NCBI RefSeq assembly: GCF_000526695.1
Contig: NZ_JAGO01000013.1
Span: 248,001-312,000, forward strand
Direction: 5' to 3'
From: Carnimonas nigrificans ATCC BAA-78
Lineage (GTDB): Bacteria; Pseudomonadota; Gammaproteobacteria; Pseudomonadales; Halomonadaceae
DNA length: 64,000 bases
How positions within the stretch are numbered: position 1 is the first letter of the stretch; each line of letters starts with the position of its first letter. Shown here piece by piece: positions 24,759-33,811 of this stretch. A program made the translations under genes and the position numbers. The notes under the pieces are model-generated. The model was not told the origin of the DNA, searched no databases, and worked only from the letters and a program-made list of their open reading frames with translations.

Positions 24759-25113
24759 GTCTGAATATTGCTCCAGTAGAGGTTATAAGGCTGCGCTATA
24801 TTATTGATTGATGTGCCATTTTATTACGCGCGAAGTATCTTCTCTCTAAGTGACAAACAGCGTTTTATCCGTTGTCTTTCCTCTGTTTACATCACCTCAA
24901 ATATCTTCTGCTTTTCATGATTAGCCCGCCATCGGCTAACAGTTGAACCATTATTGACTTGAAAAGGAGCTGATATTGCCCCGGTAGCCCTTCGCAACCC
25001 TGATGGTTCCTGCTATCTTGAATGATTCTCTCGATGGCGGGCGTTGTATTACCAGGCGCACGTCTTTTTCTTTTCATGCGTGTAGTATCTGACTGCTCTC
25101 CTGGAACTCAATC
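24759..25113. other. Intergenic region upstream of argF with inverted repeat
   Basis: 355 bases. GCCCGCCATCG at 24924-24934 is repeated as its exact reverse complement at 25032-25042, 97 bases apart. CTTTTCATG also occurs as a direct repeat at 24911 and 25070. A 61-codon minus-strand frame lies here, but it has no convincing ribosome binding site. The repeats could be a long leader RNA structure or a remnant mobile unit; no gene is called. Confidence 0.35.
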
Positions 25114-26118
25114 ATGGCCTTTAATCTCAAGAATCGCTCGCTCCTGAGCCTTATGCACCATACGCAGCAAGAGATCGAATTTCTTGTCGAGCTGTCCGCT
25201 GAGTTGAAGCGCGCCAAGTATGCGGGGCATGAGCAGCAGCGATTGAGCGGCAAGAATATTGCGCTGATTTTTGAGAAGACTTCGACACGTACCCGCTGTG
25301 CGTTTGAGGTAGCGGCGCGCGATCAAGGCGCCGGGGTGACATACATGGAGCCGTCGTCGTCCCAGATTGGTCACAAGGAGTCGATCAAGGATACCGCGCG
25401 CGTGCTGGGAAGGATGTTCGATGCCATTGAGTATCGCGGCGATCAGCAGAGCACGGTGGAAGCGCTGGCGGAATACTCTGGCGTGCCGGTCTTCAATGGT
25501 CTGACCGACGACTTCCATCCGACTCAAATGCTGGCGGATGTGCTGACCATGCGTGAGCACCGCGAGGGGTCATTAAGTGAGATCAGCTTCGCTTATCTGG
25601 GGGATGCGCGTTTTAACATGGGGCGTTCGCTACTGATGATTGGTGCCAAGCTGGGGATGGACGTGCGCATTGGTGCGCCGCGTGCGCTGTGGCCGGACGC
25701 TGACTTCGTGGAAGAGTGTCGCGCCTTTGCGAAGTTGAGCGGTGCTCGCGTAACGCTGACCGAAGATGCTCAAGAAGCAGTAGATGGCGTGGATTTCATT
25801 CACACCGATATCTGGGTCTCCATGGGTGAGCCAGCAGAAGTGTGGGACGAACGTATCAAGCTGCTGACGCCATACCGCGTTGACTCGGCCATGCTGGCGG
25901 CTGCCAACAATCCGCGAGTCAGGTTCATGCACTGTCTGCCGGCGTTTCACAATACGGAAACCGCAGTAGGCAAGCAGGTAGCGGAGCGCTATCCGCAGTT
26001 TGCCGATGGCATTGAGGTGACCGAAGAGGTGTTTGAATCGCCAGCTAACGTCTGTTTCGATCAGGCCGAGAATCGCCTGCATACCATCAAGGCGATTATG
26101 GTAGCGTCGCTGGGCTGA
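25114..26118 (+). CDS. argF: Ornithine carbamoyltransferase
   Basis: A 334-aa enzyme that joins carbamoyl phosphate and ornithine to citrulline in arginine synthesis or, in the catabolic form, the reverse. The carbamoyl-phosphate site STRTR lies at residues 57-61; HPTQ lies near residue 133 and the ornithine-binding HCLP near 273. The length is typical. The biosynthetic ArgF and the catabolic ArcB cannot be separated by eye; no arcA or arcC is nearby, which favours ArgF. It is a stand-alone gene ending just before a strong bidirectional terminator. Confidence 0.94.
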   Translation: MAFNLKNRSLLSLMHHTQQEIEFLVELSAELKRAKYAGHEQQRLSGKNIALIFEKTSTRTRCAFEVAARDQGAGVTYMEPSSSQIGHKESIKDTARVLGRMFDAIEYRGDQQSTVEALAEYSGVPVFNGLTDDFHPTQMLADVLTMREHREGSLSEISFAYLGDARFNMGRSLLMIGAKLGMDVRIGAPRALWPDADFVEECRAFAKLSGARVTLTEDAQEAVDGVDFIHTDIWVSMGEPAEVWDERIKLLTPYRVDSAMLAAANNPRVRFMHCLPAFHNTETAVGKQVAERYPQFADGIEVTEEVFESPANVCFDQAENRLHTIKAIMVASLG

Positions 26119-26139
26119 TCCACTGCGTTATGTTCAGAA

Positions 26140-26174
26140 AAACGGGCCGCTCGCGTTATCGGGGCGGCCCGTTT
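26140..26174. terminator. Bidirectional terminator between argF and ypfJ
   Basis: An 11-bp stem, AAACGGGCCGC (26140-26150) with GCGGCCCGTTT (26164-26174). It separates the converging argF and ypfJ genes and can serve both. Confidence 0.8.
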
Positions 26175-26210
26175 GCGTGAAGGGCGTATTTTCGCTTCTG
26201 CTACATATAG

Positions 26211-27107
26211 CTACAGCGTTTGTGCGCTAAGCGTATCGCACTGGTCGATATCGCCACTTTTCAGGCCGCGAGTAAACCAGTTCACGCGCTGTTGTGATGT
26301 GCCATGGGTGAAGGAGTCGGGCACCGCACGGCCCTGCGCCTGCTGCTGAAGGCGGTCATCACCAATGGCATTGGCTGCGTTCAAGGCAGATTCGACATCG
26401 CCATCTTCCAGCCAATGATGGCGCTGTTGCGCATGATTCGCCCACACACCCGCGAAGCAGTCGGCCTGAAGCTCCTGACGAACCGATAGACCGGTCGCTC
26501 CCTTCATCGGCTCACCTTGCTGTGCGAGCTGCTGTATCTTGCGAGAAATTCCCAGCTCGTTCTGTACGTGATGGCCGATTTCATGGGCAATCACGTAGGC
26601 ATTGGCGAAATCGCCGCTGGCCGAGAACTGCTGCTTCATTTCATCGAAAAACGATAGATCGAGATATACCTGACGGTCCGCCGGGCAGTAGAAAGGCCCC
26701 GTGGCGGTAGATGCAAAGCCACAGCCAGAGTTGACGCCACCGCTGAATAGCACCAGCTTCGGATCGGTGTACTGCACGCCACGCTGCTGTAGTAGCTGCT
26801 TCCAGGTATCTTCGGTGTCACCCAGAATGGTTTTAACGAAATCGACTTGCTCTCTGCTGTGCTCGTCGTCGCGGGGCGGGGCGCTCGGCTGCGATGATTG
26901 CGGCGACTGCGCTGACATTTCCGACTGCCCAATGATCTGGTTGAGAATTTGCATCGGGCTTTCACCCATCAGCCAGCCCACCAGCACGATGATCGCAATA
27001 CCACCGAGGCTGAGCGTGCCCTTGCCACCCAGCGACCGTCGGCCACCCGTGCTGGTGCCGCGTCGGTCTTCTACGTTATTGCTGCGGCGTCCTTTATCCC
27101 ATTTCAT
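26211..27107 (-). CDS. ypfJ: YpfJ-type neutral zinc metallopeptidase
   Basis: A 298-aa membrane-anchored protein. A single hydrophobic segment (about residues 31-47) follows a basic, Gly-rich N-terminus (GGRRSLGGKG). The zinc motif HEIGHH is at residues 175-180, preceded by the family block CGFASTATGPFYCPADRQVYLD. YpfJ proteins are poorly characterised; a peptidase role is predicted from the zinc motif only. Converges with argF; upstream of it is the mltA hairpin. Confidence 0.88.
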   Translation of the reverse strand: MKWDKGRRSNNVEDRRGTSTGGRRSLGGKGTLSLGGIAIIVLVGWLMGESPMQILNQIIGQSEMSAQSPQSSQPSAPPRDDEHSREQVDFVKTILGDTEDTWKQLLQQRGVQYTDPKLVLFSGGVNSGCGFASTATGPFYCPADRQVYLDLSFFDEMKQQFSASGDFANAYVIAHEIGHHVQNELGISRKIQQLAQQGEPMKGATGLSVRQELQADCFAGVWANHAQQRHHWLEDGDVESALNAANAIGDDRLQQQAQGRAVPDSFTHGTSQQRVNWFTRGLKSGDIDQCDTLSAQTL

Positions 27108-27421
27108 GAATGCTGATTCCTGTCAGAGCCAAAATCCGATGGTTGTTCTGCACGGGCGACCGCAATGGTCGGTGCGTGGCAAACGAAGTTTAGCAATGTT
27201 TTCAGTTTATTTTCAGAACTTAAGCCATTGGGCTGCTGAGCAGATTTGGCTGGCCTTGAGCGGCCATGCCCAGCTTTACCACGAAGTTGGAAATGCGCGG
27301 TGTGCGGTCTGGATCAAGGGAGATAACGCTGGTTCAGATATGCAACAGCGGCATGCACTCGGGAGGACCGGGTGCATGCCGCTTTGTATTCAGGCGGCAA
27401 GTAGCTGCCGCCATTGCGTGG
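27108..27421. terminator. Intergenic region with a perfect inverted repeat after mltA
   Basis: 314 bases. AGCGGCATGCAC (27347-27358) and GTGCATGCCGCT (27372-27383) form a perfect 12-bp stem with a 13-base loop, just beyond the mltA stop. The T-run is better on the plus side (TTTGTATT), so it may act mainly as a hairpin that protects the mRNA end. The rest upstream of ypfJ shows no gene. Confidence 0.55.
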
Positions 27422-28579
27422 TTATTTAGGTTCGAGTACCCACATTTGGCCGCGCTGTTTGGTTTTTCCCGCAATTTCGCCTGCCGTATCACCGCGTCCC
27501 CAGAAGAAGTCGGCACGCACGGCACCCTTGATGGCGCTGCCGGTATCCTGGGCCATCATCAAGCGCTGAATGGGCGCGCCGGTACCGGGATGAGTGGTAG
27601 CCAAAAAGACGGGCGCACCGAGCGGTACTCTGGAGGGGTCGATCGCGATACTGCGTTCGGGCGTTAATGGCACGCCAAGTGCGCCAATGGGGCCACTCTT
27701 GTCATCAACGTCCTCAAGCGTCAGTTCGCGGAAGTACACATAGCGTGGGTTGCTGTTCAGCATCTGCTCGACACGCGCAGGATTACGCTTCGCCCATGCC
27801 CGAATGCCGGGCAGTGTCGCTTGCGCATAGGTGATCTCATGGTGGTCAATCAGCCAGCGTGCGAATGAGCGGAAGGACTGGTTGTTGGTATCCGCGAAGC
27901 CAAGCCGCATCGCCTTGCCATTATCCAGCTTCACCAGCCCCGAGCCTTGAATTTGCAGATAGGCCGCTTCAACAGGATCATTGACCCAGACCAGTTCATG
28001 CCCCGCCAAAACGCCGCTGGAGAGTAGCTGCGCGCGAGGGCGGTTGAGCCGCCAGCGGCTCACGTTGGCGGGCTTGGCATAAAGCGGCGTTTGGTAGGCA
28101 CCGTGACGTGTGAGCGAGCCTTGCAGCTCCGGTTCGTAGTAACCGGTGATGGTGCCCGAGGTGGAGCCATTGCTGTTCGTGAGCTGGTAAGGCGTGAAGT
28201 GATCCTCGAAGAAGCGCTTTATCGCCACATTATCGAGAGGATCAACTCGCTGGGAAGCGCTACAGACGCTGCGCCACTTGGGTTTCGAGGCCAGAGCCAG
28301 GCAACTGGAGCGGAACGCGCTCCAGGCGGAGGTGGGGTCTTCTCGTGCCCAGCCCGGCACCTGACGCCATGCGCCGGGCGTCATGCGCGGCGGCGAGGAC
28401 GGTTCAGGGGGCGTAACGGGATGAATGCCCGCGCCAGGCGAGGTGGTAACGATGCTTCCTGTGCTGTTATCACGCCCTTCTTCTGAAGGGGAGCTTGAAC
28501 AGGCGGCGAGTAGCGAGAGGGTTGCCAATGTCGCCAGGATGCTAGCGGAGCGGGCCAACCGGGAAATGATAAGGTACAA
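27422..28579 (-). CDS. mltA: Membrane-bound lytic murein transglycosylase A
   Basis: An outer-membrane lipoprotein of about 385 aa that cleaves peptidoglycan glycan strands, giving 1,6-anhydro-muramyl ends. The N-terminal signal with lipobox LLAAC (after MYLIISRLARSASILATL) and then the MltA domain (SGTITGYYEPELQGSL) and the C-terminal 3D domain (AQDTGSAIKGAVRADFFWG) are visible. An ATG reading frame extends to 28702, but this would put about 40 non-signal residues ahead of the lipobox. A TTG at 28579 has AAAGAGGA well placed upstream and begins right before the signal, so it is the likely start. E. coli MltA is 365 aa. Confidence 0.87.
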   Translation of the reverse strand: MYLIISRLARSASILATLATLSLLAACSSSPSEEGRDNSTGSIVTTSPGAGIHPVTPPEPSSPPRMTPGAWRQVPGWAREDPTSAWSAFRSSCLALASKPKWRSVCSASQRVDPLDNVAIKRFFEDHFTPYQLTNSNGSTSGTITGYYEPELQGSLTRHGAYQTPLYAKPANVSRWRLNRPRAQLLSSGVLAGHELVWVNDPVEAAYLQIQGSGLVKLDNGKAMRLGFADTNNQSFRSFARWLIDHHEITYAQATLPGIRAWAKRNPARVEQMLNSNPRYVYFRELTLEDVDDKSGPIGALGVPLTPERSIAIDPSRVPLGAPVFLATTHPGTGAPIQRLMMAQDTGSAIKGAVRADFFWGRGDTAGEIAGKTKQRGQMWVLEPK

Positions 28580-28747
28580 ACTGATTCCTCTTTCGCCTGT
28601 GTCTAAAGCATCGGGGTAAACGTTCTGATCTATAGTGCTGATAGCAAGACAGCCACTGCGAAGGCTGTAGATGACATTTAGCGAACGAATGGTAGTGCAC
28701 AATATGCAAGCTTTAAAGGCTGCGTTTCTTCAGGAAGGCTAATTTTC

Positions 28748-29629
28748 ATGAATATTTCTGACGGAACGCTGTTCACTGGTCTGCCCATGTGGGCAAACCC
28801 CGACTGGCGCGGCACATTTTATCCCGCACAGATGCCGATGCGCGAGAGCCTTTCCGAGTATGCGGGCTGGTTTTCCGCGGTAGAAGGAAATACCACGTTT
28901 TATAGTGGCCCGCCTTCAGCCGCGACGATTCGGCTGTGGCGAGAGGCTGCCCCTGCGCATTTTAAATTCTGCTTCAAGTTACCGTCGGCATTAACCCATG
29001 AAGCGCGATTAAAGAACGTGGATGATGGCGTCAGTGAATTTCTAGAGCGGATTGCACCGCTGGAAGAGCGTTTAGGGCCGGTGATGGTGCAATTACCGAG
29101 AAACTTTGGCGAAGCCGAACTGGATCATTTACACCATCTGCTGGATCGTTGGCCGTCGCATATCGGATGTGCGGTTGAACCTCGTGATCCGGTCATGTTT
29201 GCGAAAGGAGCGGTGGAAAAAAACGTTAACCGATTGTTGATAACTTATAATGCAGATCGGGTGATGCTCGATACTCGCGCACTCTTTTCAACACCTGCCA
29301 TTAACGATCCGGGATTATCGACTGCCCAGTCTGAAAAGCCGCGACGCCCGCTACATGTGATTTCAACCGGAGTGCACCCTATTATTCGTTTTATAGGACA
29401 CAGTGACATGACGATTAATCATCAGCGATTTACGCCGTGGATTGAGCAGATAAGCCTGTGGATAACTCAGGGGAAAAGTCCATTTCTTTTCGTCCATACA
29501 CCGGATAACCGTTCTGCGCCGCAGCTTGCCCGAGCGCTTCTTCAACGCATTTCTGAACGTCTTCCTGACCATCCCATACTGCCTGATAACACCGAGTTTC
29601 CTGCCGAGCGCCAGCACTCACTATTTTGA
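28748..29629 (+). CDS. DUF72 family protein (YecE-like)
   Basis: A 293-aa protein of the DUF72 TIM-barrel family, related to E. coli YecE. Family features: YPAQMPMRESLSEYAGWFSAVEGNTTFYSGPP at the N-terminus, FCFKLPSALTHEARL, and the C-terminal FVHTPDN. The fold is metal-dependent in related structures, but the function is unknown. It starts about 170 bases from mltA on the opposite strand, so the two genes are divergent. Followed by a long intergenic region. Confidence 0.85.
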   Translation: MNISDGTLFTGLPMWANPDWRGTFYPAQMPMRESLSEYAGWFSAVEGNTTFYSGPPSAATIRLWREAAPAHFKFCFKLPSALTHEARLKNVDDGVSEFLERIAPLEERLGPVMVQLPRNFGEAELDHLHHLLDRWPSHIGCAVEPRDPVMFAKGAVEKNVNRLLITYNADRVMLDTRALFSTPAINDPGLSTAQSEKPRRPLHVISTGVHPIIRFIGHSDMTINHQRFTPWIEQISLWITQGKSPFLFVHTPDNRSAPQLARALLQRISERLPDHPILPDNTEFPAERQHSLF

Positions 29630-30429
29630 TGATGAGTACATGGAAGTTGGAAGTGCATAAGCGAAGCCGCTATATGTCGGAAAGGTAATGTCGTAGTGCT
29701 AGGCCGCACCCAAGGGAAGAGGGCGCGGCAGGTTGTGATTGGATATAGCGGGGAATAGTTAGCGCATAACCATAGGGAATTAAAGGATATCGGTTTCCTG
29801 CGCGAGTCGTCGTCTTTCCCAATGTCGTTCTATGCCCTGACGTGCATTGCGGTAACGGTAGCTGGCGAGTCGCTGGCGCTTGGCATTGGCGAGGGCTTCA
29901 AGATGAAGAACGGTGGTAATAAGTTTTGCTTCAATCGGAAAGTGAGACGAGTGTTGAGGCATTCACGAACTCCTTGCATATCGAAAGCAGTGTTCCGGTA
30001 CTGTCTGAACGCGGTGATTGTCGGATCATCAGGTAAATGTATGTTCACTGTTCAGGCAGCACCCAGCGGTATTTGGCGCACTTTCAGAGTGGACTTAAAT
30101 ACCTGTGTAGAGTGATAACGCGGCGGTATGACAATGTAATGACGCTGCGTTGAACGCTTGTTTTCCGCTTATTGGCCATACGTTTTATTCGACTCGTTTT
30201 ATTCGGCCTGGCAGGAAGGAAAATCACTGTCGCTCCAAAAGAGCAATATTCCACGCTTGAAAGCGCCATCTGCTTCTTCGAATGTAAATATCTAGCGCCA
30301 GTTAACGACTGCGGAAGGCGCACGCCCTGTCTCTGTGCGATAGCGCAGCGTAGTGCGCCCACGGCTCGGGTCAGCGGTCTGGTTATGGTAAGATTGCGAC
30401 AATTCACGCTTATTTTTTCGGGTATCTCT
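29630..30429. other. Long intergenic region before uvrD containing one small gene
   Basis: 800 bases. It holds the small minus-strand gene at 29780-29962. A 9-bp inverted repeat (CCGCTATAT at 29667-29675 with ATATAGCGG at 29743-29751) lies left of it. The uvrD frame is open from 30172, but the start chosen is 30430. No other gene is supported. Confidence 0.4.
29780..29962 (-). CDS. Small Arg-rich hypothetical protein
   Basis: A 60-aa protein with no signal peptide. The second half is strongly basic ([34 protein letters not shown] is the character of that part, given here by its Arg density). A perfect AAGGAG lies 7 bases before the ATG (AAGGAG-ttcgtga-ATG), which supports it as a real gene despite its size. 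The tail loosely recalls the small PA3496-type envelope proteins of Pseudomonas, where Arg/Glu-rich tails also occur, but this is weak. Function unknown. Confidence 0.55.
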   Translation of the reverse strand: MPQHSSHFPIEAKLITTVLHLEALANAKRQRLASYRYRNARQGIERHWERRRLAQETDIL

Positions 30430-32718
30430 GTGACTTCCGACCATCGTCTTCTCGACAGTTTGAATGATGCGCAGCGCGAGGCGGTCAGTGCGCCTCAAGG
30501 CAACTTGCTGGTACTGGCAGGCGCTGGTTCCGGTAAAACGCGCGTACTCGTGCACCGTATCGCCTGGATGATCGAAGAAGAGCAGCTATCGCCCTATTCG
30601 ATTCTGGCCGTTACCTTCACCAACAAGGCGGCGCGCGAGATGCGTACACGCCTTGACGGGCTGCTGCACCACTCTGCGCGCGGCATGTGGGTCGGCACCT
30701 TCCACTCGATTGCCCATCGCCTGCTGCGCACGCACTGGCAGGATGCCCGCCTGATCGAGCACTTCCAGATCATTGATAGCGATGACCAGCTGCGATTGGT
30801 GAAGCGCCTGCTGAAAGATCACCGCATTGACGATGAAAAATATCCGCCGCGTCAGGTGGCCAACTTTATTTCGGGCTGCAAGGAAGAGGGGCTGCGGCCC
30901 TCTGATGTCGATACGGCAGGCGACGCCTATTTGCAGCAGATGGTCGATATTTACTCGCTTTATCAATCGGTATGCGAGCTATCGGGGCTGGTCGATTTCG
31001 GTGAGCTGCTGCTGCGTTCGCTGGAGCTGCTGCGCGATAACCCTGCGCTGCTGGAGCACTATCGGGAGCGCTTTGGTCATATCCTGGTCGATGAGTTTCA
31101 GGACACCAACACCTTGCAGTATCTGTGGCTCAAGCTGCTGGCGGGGGAGCGTGCCCGCTTGACGGTGGTCGGCGACGACGATCAGTCCATCTATGGCTGG
31201 CGCGGTGCCAAGGTTGAAAATCTGGAACGTTTCCGCAGCGAATTCGCTCAGACACAGGTGGTGCGCCTGGAGCGTAACTACCGCTCCACCGAAGCGATTC
31301 TGGAAGCGGCCAACGCGCTGATTCGCAATAATTCGGGGCGCATGGGCAAGGAGCTGTGGACCGATGCCGGCAGCGGCGAAAAGATCTCGGTGTACGCCGG
31401 TTTCAACGATCTCGATGAAGCGCGCTTTATTGTCGATACCATCGCTCATGCGGTGAAGGAAGATGGCATGGCGCGCCGCGATATTGCGATTCTGTACCGC
31501 TCCAACGCCCAATCGCGTGTGCTGGAAGAGGCGCTGATTCGAGCTTCGATGCCGTATCGTATCTACGGCGGCCACCGCTTCTATGAGCGTCTTGAAATCA
31601 AGAACGCGCTGGCCTATCTGCGTCTGCTGGTTACCCGCAATGACGACGCGGCGCTGGAGCGCGTGATCAACGTACCGGCACGCGGCATTGGCACCAAAAG
31701 TATCGAGCGTCTGCGCGCCCACGCCCGTGATGAAGGCATCTCGCTGTGGGAGGCTCTCCACGATGCAGTGGCGAAGAAGGCCATCAGCGGTCGCGCTGCC
31801 AACGCCCTGACTGCGTTTGCCAATCTGATCGACGGGCTGGATAACGACACTGCCGGGCTGCCGCTCGATGAGCAGTTCGATCACGTAATCAAGTCGTCAG
31901 GCTTGATCGACTATCACCAGAATGAGCCGGGCGAGAAGGGCCAGGCGCGGGTCGAAAACCTGCAAGAGCTGGTGAGTGCTGCGCGCGCTTTTATTCAGGA
32001 AGATAGCGGCATACGTGGCACCGATCCTGCCGAACCGGAAGGCGAGGCTGCCGGTGAAGCCTCGCTACAGCGCTTTTTGGCAGAAGCCGCGCTCGATGCG
32101 GGCGAGCAGCAGGCCGATGAGTTCGAAGACGCGGTGCAGATGATGACGCTGCACTCGGCCAAGGGGCTTGAGTTCCCGATGGTGTTTATTGCTGGCGTCG
32201 AGGAGGGGCTGTTTCCGCACAAGATGTCGGTGGAAGAGCCGGGCCGTCTCGAAGAGGAGCGCCGTCTCTGCTACGTGGGCCTTACCCGAGCGATGCAGAA
32301 GCTGTATCTGACCTATGCCGAGATGCGTCGGTTGCACGGCAAGGAGACCTACCAGCGCCCTTCGCGCTTTATTCGTGAACTGCCTCCCCAGTTGATTGAA
32401 GAAGTACGCTTACGTGGTCAGGTATCGCGGCCAATGGCGGATCGTCCTGCCTACGGGGGAAGCTATGGCGGGCGCTCCAGCGGCGGCTCTGCCTACTCCT
32501 CTGCATCGCGTCCGCGTAGTGGTCTTTCGCAGCAAAAAGAGACGGAAGGCGGCGGTCAAACGCTCTCGCTGGGCCAGCGTGTACGTCACCCGATGTTTGG
32601 TGAAGGTGTGGTGGTCAACGGTGAAGGGCAGGGCGATCGCGCGCGGGTGCAGGTCAGCTTTGAGGAACATGGCGACAAATGGCTGGTCTTAGGCTTTGCC
32701 AGGCTTGAAGCTCTATAG
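30430..32718 (+). CDS. uvrD: DNA helicase II
   Basis: A 762-aa superfamily 1 3'-to-5' helicase (E. coli UvrD is 720 aa) for nucleotide excision and mismatch repair. Motif I GAGSGKTR near residue 35, the Ia block VTFTNKAA, motif II DEFQDT, motif III GDDDQSIYGWRGA, motif IV-VI including LHSAKGLEF and the Arg-finger YVGLTRA are all in order. The frame is open upstream to 30172, but the GTG at 30430 opens VTSDHRLLDSLNDAQREA, which aligns with the E. coli UvrD N-terminus. The C-terminal block (KWLVLGFARLEAL) is the UvrD Tudor-like end. The ribosome binding site is weak. Confidence 0.92.
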   Translation: MTSDHRLLDSLNDAQREAVSAPQGNLLVLAGAGSGKTRVLVHRIAWMIEEEQLSPYSILAVTFTNKAAREMRTRLDGLLHHSARGMWVGTFHSIAHRLLRTHWQDARLIEHFQIIDSDDQLRLVKRLLKDHRIDDEKYPPRQVANFISGCKEEGLRPSDVDTAGDAYLQQMVDIYSLYQSVCELSGLVDFGELLLRSLELLRDNPALLEHYRERFGHILVDEFQDTNTLQYLWLKLLAGERARLTVVGDDDQSIYGWRGAKVENLERFRSEFAQTQVVRLERNYRSTEAILEAANALIRNNSGRMGKELWTDAGSGEKISVYAGFNDLDEARFIVDTIAHAVKEDGMARRDIAILYRSNAQSRVLEEALIRASMPYRIYGGHRFYERLEIKNALAYLRLLVTRNDDAALERVINVPARGIGTKSIERLRAHARDEGISLWEALHDAVAKKAISGRAANALTAFANLIDGLDNDTAGLPLDEQFDHVIKSSGLIDYHQNEPGEKGQARVENLQELVSAARAFIQEDSGIRGTDPAEPEGEAAGEASLQRFLAEAALDAGEQQADEFEDAVQMMTLHSAKGLEFPMVFIAGVEEGLFPHKMSVEEPGRLEEERRLCYVGLTRAMQKLYLTYAEMRRLHGKETYQRPSRFIRELPPQLIEEVRLRGQVSRPMADRPAYGGSYGGRSSGGSAYSSASRPRSGLSQQKETEGGGQTLSLGQRVRHPMFGEGVVVNGEGQGDRARVQVSFEEHGDKWLVLGFARLEAL

Positions 32719-32753
32719 TGCGAGAGTTGAGAAACAGCGCAGCCTTCGAGCCT

Positions 32754-32771
32754 TCGTCACACGCTTGTCAT
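32754..32771 (+). promoter_or_regulatory. Candidate Pho box upstream of phoU
   Basis: TCGTCAC-acgc-TTGTCAT: two 7-base repeats with the 11-base period of a PhoB site (consensus CTGTCAT-N4-CTGTCAC). It lies about 70 bases before the phoU start. The first repeat is imperfect. This supports phosphate-starvation control of phoU away from the pst genes, but only as inference. Confidence 0.45.
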
Positions 32772-32841
32772 CCGCGAGTGGAATGATGAGTTCAGTATGG
32801 TCGTCTTCCGCATATCGCATAACCGTTTTTGAGAGCACTCC

Positions 32842-33570
32842 ATGGATACGTCGAACGGGCAACACAGTCAGCATATTTCTCGCCAGTTCAACCAGGAGCT
32901 GGAAGGACTTAAGACCCATTTAATGGCGATGGGAGGTCTGGTCGAGCGGCAGTTGGGCGATGCGCTCGATGCGCTGCAAAATCGTGATGGCGCTCTGGCT
33001 GAGCAAGTGACCAGGCAGGATCACGATGTCAACGAAATGCAGCTTCAAATTGATGACGAATCCACTGAAATCATCGCTCGTCGTCAGCCGGCTGCCTCCG
33101 ATCTGCGCCTGGTGATCGCTGTGATCCGAGCTGCTTCTGACCTTGAGCGTATCGGTGATGAAGCCGACAAGATTGCTCGCCATGCACAGGCTCTGATGGG
33201 GCAGCCTGAAAGCGATCGCGGGCTGGTCGAGATTCGTCGCATTGGCGCGCAGGTAAAACGCATGGTGCGTGATTCACTGACCGCCTTTGCCCGCTTCGAT
33301 ACCGGGCTTGCCCTGGAAGTGCGGCGCGCCGATCTGGATGTCGATAGCGACTACAAGAGTGCGCTGCGGGCATTGGCTACCTTCATGATGGAAGATTCTT
33401 CCTCGATCACCAGCGTTATCGACGTGATGTGGGTGCTGCGGGCGCTGGAGCGCATCGGCGATCATGCAGACAACCTCTCTGAATCGGTTATCTATCTGGT
33501 GAAGGGGCTGGATCTGCGTCATACCCATCTGCGCGATCTGCATGAGAAGGATCTCGACGATATCCGCTAA
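32842..33570 (+). CDS. phoU: Phosphate signalling regulator PhoU
   Basis: A 242-aa cytoplasmic protein (E. coli 241) that damps the PhoR-PhoB phosphate response through the Pst transporter. It is a two-bundle helical protein with the metal-binding repeats (E/D)xxxD near HxxxD: VNEMQLQIDDESTEI and the SDLRLVIAVIRAASDLERIGDEADKIARHA block, repeated in the second half as RALERIGDHADNLSES. In most bacteria phoU follows pstSCAB; here pst genes are absent and phoU follows uvrD. The candidate Pho box upstream may give it its own promoter. Confidence 0.94.
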   Translation: MDTSNGQHSQHISRQFNQELEGLKTHLMAMGGLVERQLGDALDALQNRDGALAEQVTRQDHDVNEMQLQIDDESTEIIARRQPAASDLRLVIAVIRAASDLERIGDEADKIARHAQALMGQPESDRGLVEIRRIGAQVKRMVRDSLTAFARFDTGLALEVRRADLDVDSDYKSALRALATFMMEDSSSITSVIDVMWVLRALERIGDHADNLSESVIYLVKGLDLRHTHLRDLHEKDLDDIR

Positions 33571-33630
33571 CCTCCTCTCTTCCACCGCGATGGCAGGTGA
33601 TAAAGCGCTTTCGTGGGGTTTCAGCGTGCT

Positions 33631-33663
33631 GACCAAGCCTTGGCGTATCGCCGGGGCTTGGTC
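33631..33663 (+). terminator. Terminator after phoU
   Basis: GACCAAGCC (33631-33639) with GGCTTGGTC (33655-33663), followed by TTT. It ends the phoU transcript 61 bases past its stop. Confidence 0.7.
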
Positions 33664-33811
33664 TTTAGGGAAGGCTGGCAGGCTTGGACACGCGTGGCTC
33701 CTTGCTCTAGCGTGTGCTCTTCGCCTTCCGCATCATCTCACCGAGAGGGGCACCCTCTTTCTGCCGAATCCGCCGCACTGTGGTTCGTTATGTTCAAGGA
33801 GAACCGTTTTC

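Noticed and set aside
24892-25077. 61-codon minus-strand gene upstream of argF
   Set aside because: No good ribosome binding site; it coincides with the inverted repeat.
30172-30429. Longer uvrD start at 30172
   Set aside because: The extra 86 residues have no match to UvrD, while GTG 30430 aligns with its N-terminus.
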